Origin: Gordius sp. MW1
Taxonomy: Eukaryota > Nematomorpha > Gordioida > Gordea > Gordiidae
Direction: 5' to 3'
Assembly: GCA_964036665.1 (NCBI GenBank)
Contig: OZ038532.1
Location: forward strand, 8,618,001 to 8,682,000
DNA length: 64,000 nucleotides
Below, piece by piece: positions 58,370 through 64,000 of this stretch (position 1 is the stretch's first letter; each line of letters opens with the position of its first letter). The notes under the pieces are model-generated. The model was not told where the DNA came from. It worked only from the letters and a program-made list of their open reading frames with translations, and did not search any database. A program made the position numbers and the translations under genes.

Positions 58370-59402
58370 TACTCTTCGTTGGTTTTAGGGGTCAATATGA
58401 CCCACTATTTAGTAAAAAAAGGTGTTGATATTTGAAATAATAAAAATATATTATTTAAACCTTTGAGCTTAATTTGAGACTATCAAGTATACACTTTGAC
58501 CACTAGTTTACATTTTAAAATTATTAATGGGTAATCAGACAAAATCGATTTCTATGTACACAAAAGTTTAGACAACAAAGTGTATTGTTAGTATTTTCTG
58601 ATAACTGCGGTACTATATATTAAGAAAATAAGCTTTAGGCAGAATATATTTAAGACCGCAATAATCAAATTTTAACGATGTTTTGTAGAACATTATAGAT
58701 TTTTTTAACGGTTTTTAATTGATATCTAATGGTGCTACTTGAGTGTTCATATATAATTGTCTTGCTTTGGTATTTAATGAATGATTAAATAAGACATTTT
58801 CGTAATTATTAATTTTATCGTCCCAACAAGTAGTCATCATTTTTATTAGCTATTGACCTATTCCAACATAAAATCATCCCACCATTTCTTATTTACATTT
58901 ATAATTATATTAGTTTAGAATCTTTTTTAAGATCAAATAATTTTTAAGGTCATAAGTTTTATAAAAATTTGGCATCAATCATAATAAAAGGCAAATTTAC
59001 CATTTCCCCATCTAATAAGTCGAAAAAATAGTTGTTAAAATATTTATCCCTTGACAAAAATCAATATAACTACACATAGATACAATACAATAATAACCAT
59101 ATTAATTAATAAAACCATATGACAGGAATTGTTAAAGATTTGCACAGATTTGAATTTGGAAGATAGTAAAATTTGATGTTCAACATTATTTTTTCTCAGA
59201 TCATATTATGATAGTCATCTAGAACTTTTAAATCAAAAATTGTAAAACAAAAACAATGCCACGATTAGTTTTGCTGGGCACACCTCCAAAAACCCTTTTT
59301 ATCTCGCAGAGTATACGTTCACTTGCATAATTTGTACAAATATTCGACGATAGTCTTTGTTAAGCTATTAAAAAAATCGGGTTTTTACATTTTATAACTT
59401 TA
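58370..59402. other. AT-rich stretch downstream of the fifth exon
   Basis: The continuation of the gene at 44249 was sought here in phase 1 and not found. No recurrent repeat. Confidence 0.4.
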
Positions 59403-59592
59403 TTAATTGCTATGCAATTTATGGGCTCGTTTTTTGTTGTCCGTCCGTCTGTCCGTCCGTCCGTCTGTCCGTCCGTCCGTCCATCCCTATCTATTTGCAT
59501 TGGGTATATTAGGTTATCGATTTTTTAAATTAATGCATGAGAAAGAGGTGCCCCACCGCTCATCTCTATCTCCCTCGCTGTGTTGTTTTTTA

Positions 59593-61008
59593 AAGAGAAC
59601 AAATTATTTTGCATAGTTTTTTATTAAAAGTGCAAAGTTTTTATTGCCATTTTCCAAGTTTTTTATTCAATTTGCCAAGTTTTGAATTAAATGTTAAGTT
59701 TTTTATTAAATGTTCAGATTTTTATTTATTTGCTCAGAGATTAATTATACTTGCCAAGTTTTTTTATGCAAAGTGGTTTTAATTTTTAATTAAAACGAGA
59801 TAGGTGCGGGTATCGAACCTGCGAGGTACGAGCTATTGAAGCTGCTAGTCAGACGTTCAATCCACTGAGCTATTACACCTCAAAATATTTTTGGTTATAT
59901 CACTTATATATAGCAGCTATAACATTTTATTAGGTTTTTATATATATTATTTTAATAAATGATTATTAAAGGCATCATTTTGTTTGTTTTTAATATACTT
60001 TGATTTATGTACTTAATATAGACAATTTTTATTATACAAATAGAGTAATAACTTACAACGATTATAAAAGCTCTCTAAGGTTTCCACAGATAAAAATAAT
60101 TTTTATAAATACGCGATTTAAATGAATAATTTATAACTATTATTAAAGCTCTCTAGCGTTTCCACAGCTCAATAACACTTCTGTGCAAAATGTAATATAG
60201 GCAAAATGTAATATAGGCAAGGGTTAGGGTTAGATTTAGTGATTTTAATAAAAACTGAGCATATTTTGAAAAAAAAACGAAAATTTTTTTTGAAAAATAC
60301 CTGAACATTTTTTTGAAAAAAACTGAATATTTTTTGAAAAAAAAAACTTAACATTTTTTGAAAAAAACTGAATATTTTTTGAAAAATTACTGAACATTTG
60401 TTTACAAAAAAACTGAGCACTTTTTAATTAAAATCTGAGCATAAAAAAACTGAACATATTTAATTAAAAATCTGAGCAAGTTGAATTAAAAACTGAGCAC
60501 AAACAACTGAGCATTATGGAATTTTTAACTATGCATTTAAATAACACCCTTATTTTAATAAATGATTATTAAAGGCATCATTTTGTTTGTTTTTAATATA
60601 CTTTGATTTATGTACTTAATATAGACAATACGCGATTTAAATGAATAATTTATAACTATTATTAAAGCTCTCTAGCGTTTCCACAGCTCAATAACACTTC
60701 TGTGCAAAATGTAATATAGGCAAAATGTAATATAGGCAAGGGTTAGGGTTAGATTTACTGATTTTAATAACAACTGAGCATATTTTGAAAAAAAACGAAA
60801 TACTTTTTTGAAAAAAAAACTGAACATTTTTTGAAAAATTACTGAACATTTGTTTACAAAAAAACTGAGCACTTTTTAATTAAAATCTGAGCATAAAAAA
60901 AACTGAACATTTTTAATTAAAAATCTGAGCAAGTTGAATTAAAAACTGAGCACAAACAACTGAGCATTATGGAATTTTTCACTATGCATTTAAATAACAC
61001 CCTTTTTT
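59593..61008. repeat. Insert with two direct repeats of about 0.5 kb sharing family A's telomere-like module
   Basis: The segment TATTTTAATAAATGATTATT (59948) recurs at 60551. In each copy it leads to a block with GCTCTCTAGCGTTTCCACAG, then GCAAAATGTAATATAGGCAA and GGGTTAGGGTTAGATTTA, then a ladder of CTGAACATTTTTTGAAAAA units and CTGAGCA motifs. The first copy has about 84 extra bases (60026-60110). The ATATAGGC/TTAGGG module is otherwise found near the hairpin end of family A, so this insert is related to, or borrowed from, the same family. Confidence 0.65.
59799..59881 (-). other. tRNA-like segment with long variable region, probably a transposed pseudogene
   Basis: On the minus strand an exact A box TAGCTCAGTGG (59872-59862) and a near-perfect B box GGTTCGATACC (59819-59809) lie in the spacing of a tRNA with a long variable arm (Ser/Leu type). 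A short anticodon stem (CTG with CAG) is possible, but the acceptor ends do not pair and the T stem has an A-C mismatch. It is more likely a tRNA-derived module of the surrounding mobile element than a working tRNA gene. Confidence 0.55.
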
Positions 61009-62748
61009 AAATTAATTCATAAGAGGTGCCCCACCCCTCATCTCTATCTCCCTCGGTGTGTTATATATAAGATTTGTTAAATTATCTATTATATAATAAA
61101 CATAAATAAAAGTTGTTTACTTCGTAATTGCTATGCAATTTAACTAGTTATATAATAAACATAAATAAAAGTTGTTTACTTTTAATTGCTATGCAATTTA
61201 ACTAGTTTTTGTTATATAATAAACATAGATAAAAGTTGTTTACTTTTAATGCTATGCAATTTAACTAGTTATATAATAAACATAAATAAAAGTTGTTTAC
61301 TTTTTAATTGCTATGCAATTTAACTAGTTTTGGGGTTAGAATCGAGTTTTTTTGACTCTTATGATTGTTCTTGTTACTATCATTGATAATAAGAATTTTT
61401 GGCCGTCCGCTGGCTGCTGACCAATGAAAAAAATGACCATTGGCCAAAATGTGAATCGAAATTATTTTTTTCGTTTTTTTGACTATTATGATTGTTCCTG
61501 TTTCTACCATTGCTATTATGACTTTTTGGCCGTCCGCTGGCTGCTGACCAATGTTATATAATAAACATAAATAAAAGTTGTTTACTTTTAATTGCTATGC
61601 AATTTAACTAGTTTTTAGGTTAGAATCTCGGAGTTTTTTTGACTCTTATGATTGTTCTTGTTACTATCATTGATAATAAAACTTTTTGGCCGTCCGTTGG
61701 CTGCTGACCAATGAAAAAAATGACCATTGGCCAAAATGTGAATCCGAGTTTATTTTTTCGTTTTTTTTTGACTATTATGATTGTTCCTGTTACTACCATT
61801 GCTATTATGACTTTTTGGCCGTCCGCTGGCTCCTGATCGATTGAAAAAATGACCATTGGCCAAAATGTGAATCGAAATTATTTTTTTCGTTTTTTTTGAC
61901 TATTATGATTGTTCCTGTTCCTACCATTGCTATTATGACTTTTTGGCCGTCCGCTGGCTGCTGACCAATGGAATAAAATGACCATTGGCCAAAATGTGAT
62001 TCGAAAACTTTTTTTTCGTTTTTTTTTGACTATTATGAATTTATATCCACTTTTACCGTGTCCTGGCTGCTGACCAATGGAAAAAATGACCATTGGCCAA
62101 AATGGGATTCGAAAATTTTTTTTTGTTTTTTTTTACTCTTATGAATTTATATCCACTTTTACCGTGTGCTGGCTGCTGACCAATGGAAAAAAATGACCAT
62201 TGGCCAAAGTGAGCATCAAATTTTTTTTTCCGTTTTTTTTGGCTATCATTGACTTATAGAGTATCTGTTGGTACTGACCAATAGAGAAAAAGTGACCATT
62301 GGCCAAATTTTTGATTTTTTTAATTAAAAATTGTTCAAATTCAACAAAAACTTTCTCCCAACAATTCTGCAAATTCTTAACATTGTGTTGTTTTATAATA
62401 TATTGTTTGTTAGACCCATAATCACTAAAGGCCATAAAAACTAATGTAATACGCAACTAGATGCAAACACTAAATCTAACCCTAACCATTGCCTATATTA
62501 CATTTTGCCTTTATTACATTTTGCCTATAATGGAAAATTTGTATAAATAATTAATTAATCATTAGGCATTTAATACCCCCCTATAGGCATTCTCGCCCCT
62601 TCCCACCTTTCTCGCCCATAAATTGCATAGCAAATATGATACATTTATACGAAGTACAGATGAGTCGTCCCCCCTTCCCTTCCCCTCTTCCCTTCCCTTC
62701 CCTTCCCTTCCCTTCTCCCCCTTCCCACGAGGGCCGAAGGCCCGAGTT

Positions 62749-63262
62749 TTTAATTTTTTAATGACGCTTCGAAATATCTTAGGTCATACTGATTCGTGAA
62801 ACTACTAAGGATGACTGTGCAAAGGTTCAAACTACTGCAAACTTTATAATGGACTTACCCTCACTTATGTTTGTCATTTTAATAAACCGAAGTCTTATCT
62901 GAGAGTTGCTATCTTTATTTTAGGATATTATTAAAAATAGTTTCTTTGTCAATGCAACATAGTATATTGATTATAATAGAAAGTAAAGGGCTAGGAATAT
63001 GTTTAAAGGGTATACCTGGGAGTTTAAACAATGTACAGCATGGCTGCTACCACTACAAGATTTAATCACTCTTAAATATTTATGTGAATTTAAAATGTAA
63101 GAAAGAGCGGATCTAATAAGGAATTCTTTAGTATTTTATGTAATATAAAGTCCAATATTTTTTTATGAAAAACTGGGCTAATAAGAGTTAGCTATTATTA
63201 CATGTTTTTTCTCAAACACCCTGCTTGATTATTTATTGCTAGCCGCGCTTATCTGAATCCTT
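62749..63262. other. AT-rich stretch, nothing recognised
   Basis: No coding frame, RNA gene or shared repeat was recognised. Confidence 0.4.
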
Positions 63263-63267
63263 TAAGG

Positions 63268-63345
63268 CAGTGGTTCTTAACCTTTTTATACACGCGGCCC
63301 CCCCCCCCCCCAAATATTTTATAATTTGTTTGCGGCCCCCCATTT
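63268..63345. mobile_element. hAT-like terminal fragment
   Basis: CAGTGGTTCTTAACCTTTTT at 63268 followed by GCGGCCCCCC blocks resembles the common terminal repeat of several hAT families (CAGNGGTTCTCAACC...GGCCC). The opposite end is not in the window, or is replaced by the LINE fragment that follows. Confidence 0.45.
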
Positions 63346-63412
63346 TTCTCATAATAATTTATATTTGTTATATTATCTATAATATATTGATTTTCATTAT
63401 TTTTTCATTTTA

Positions 63413-64000
63413 TTATATCTTCTTTATCGTGTTGAAAATCCCACAGACGTGAAGTAAGTTTTTAGCAGCCTCTTCCATCTGAGTCGCGTACATGCCATGC
63501 CAATTTCTCTGTTTGACGTCCATATCCTTTTCGACCAGTCGTTTCCAGGTGGCACGTGGTCTGCCCCTTCCTCTTCTTCCAGGCACGTCCATCTCCAGCG
63601 TTCGCCGTGTGACATCGTCCTCGTCTCTTCGTAATACATGGCCGTACCACCGCAGTCGATTTTCTCTTAAGAAGTCCTTCGTCGCTGTATACCCATCTTT
63701 GTCATCAAGGATTCGTTCGTCATGCGATCCAGCTTGGTGTAGCCTAAGCTCCATCGCACCATTCTCATTTCCGTGGCTTGCAAGAGTTTCTCCTCCGCGG
63801 TGGTTACAGCCCATGTTTCGCTCCCGTAAAGCAAGACCGGTCGCACGATGGTTTTGTACGCCTTGCTTTTCAACCAAATTGGTATCTTTTTGTCACACAT
63901 GACACCGGAGATGCTGCGCCATTTGAGCCATGCTTTCTTAATCCGAGAATGGACTTCGGCGGTACATCCTTCCTCTTGATGTAATAGCGAGCCAAGATAT
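63413..64000 (-). pseudogene. RTE-type LINE, 3' part of the reverse transcriptase ORF, continues past the window
   Basis: Read on the minus strand, the thumb and C-terminal region is clear: IPIWLKSKAYKTIVRPVLLY followed by GSETWA, MRMVRWSLGYTKLDRMTNE, then in another frame LRENRLRWYGHVLRRDEDDV, GRRGRGRPRATW, and a stop at 63413. A frameshift lies near 63690-63715, and upstream frames are broken as well. The order and the LRWYGHVLRR/GRPRATW motifs are typical of the C-termini of these LINEs. Relics at 12756-13484 and 26920-27350 are similar. The catalytic domain would lie beyond the right edge. Confidence 0.8.

Larger units (their letters stand above)
59403..62748 (+). mobile_element. Family A Helentron-like element, interrupted by a modular insert
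   Basis: The 5' end is TTAATTGCTATGCAATTTAT (59403) with a GTCC microsatellite (59438-59490), then GAGGTGCCCCACC. The sequence breaks at about 59593 and resumes at about 61008 with TTAAATTAATTCATAAGAGG. It continues through AAAGTTGTTTACTTTTAATT units and about seven CCAAT hairpin units (61400-62310), the CTAACCCTAACC module (62476-62487), the subterminal repeat CCCATAAATTGCATAGCAA (62616-62634) and the end hairpin GGGCCGAAGGCCCGAGTT (62731-62748). It is in opposite orientation to the copies at 47419 and 53182. Confidence 0.75.

Noticed and set aside
59799-59881. Functional tRNA gene on the minus strand.
   Set aside because: The A and B boxes are good, but the acceptor stem does not pair and the T stem is mismatched; it sits inside a repeat insert.
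63492-63902. 136-residue plus-strand frame at the right edge.
   Set aside because: It is the antisense shadow of the LINE coding sequence, which carries the recognisable motifs.

Overview
The window is from an AT-rich eukaryotic nuclear genome, most likely an invertebrate metazoan. The evidence is spliced genes with phase-consistent GT-AG introns, secreted and membrane receptors with immunoglobulin (Ig) or leucine-rich-repeat (LRR) ectodomains, and Ty3/gypsy, piggyBac, hAT and RTE-type elements. I cannot name the species; an arthropod is plausible but unproven.

Four genes can be read. (1) 14604-16463 (+) is a complete two-exon gene for a 355-residue single-Ig type I membrane protein. (2) 18154-30406 (-) is a complete 14-exon gene for a HELLS/LSH-type SNF2 chromatin remodeller. 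All exon phases agree and the sum is 2373 nt, or 790 residues. It converges on the Ig gene. (3) 33237-34460 (-) is a two-exon gene for a 330-residue LRR membrane protein. (4) 44249-58034 (+) holds the first five coding exons of a secreted or receptor-like protein. Its third intron, 10.7 kb long, is filled with stacked transposons, and its 3' end was not found.

The rest is mostly mobile DNA. A full Ty3/gypsy element with two LTRs and a 5-bp target duplication occupies 1404-5498. The commonest component is a modular family, here called family A, at 5734-8522, 34868-35460, 37256-38343, 38450-40157, 47419-49299, 53182-55103 and 59403-62748. Its end hairpin, asymmetric subterminal inverted repeats, internal tandem arrays and lack of target duplications fit a non-autonomous Helentron (HINE-like) element. 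Short members carry tRNA-like segments. Family B (45214-46145 and 49476-55160) is a DNA transposon with inverted ends. Its second copy is split by an LTR-like insert, a degenerate piggyBac element flanked by CTAA, and a family A element, and the first copy gives the empty sites. Family C is a short inverted-repeat element with 8-bp duplications, often in introns. Family D is a foldback element with perfect 9-bp duplications. A 1.13-kb hAT element with a perfect 8-bp duplication and transposase remnants lies at 42452-43580. RTE-type LINE remnants lie at 12756-13484, 26920-27350 and 63413-64000.

The most interesting material is the modular Helentron-like family, with its arrays of CCAAT hairpins and telomere-like TTAGGG module; the datable stack of insertions inside the receptor gene intron; and an intact HELLS gene beside two or three surface-receptor genes.
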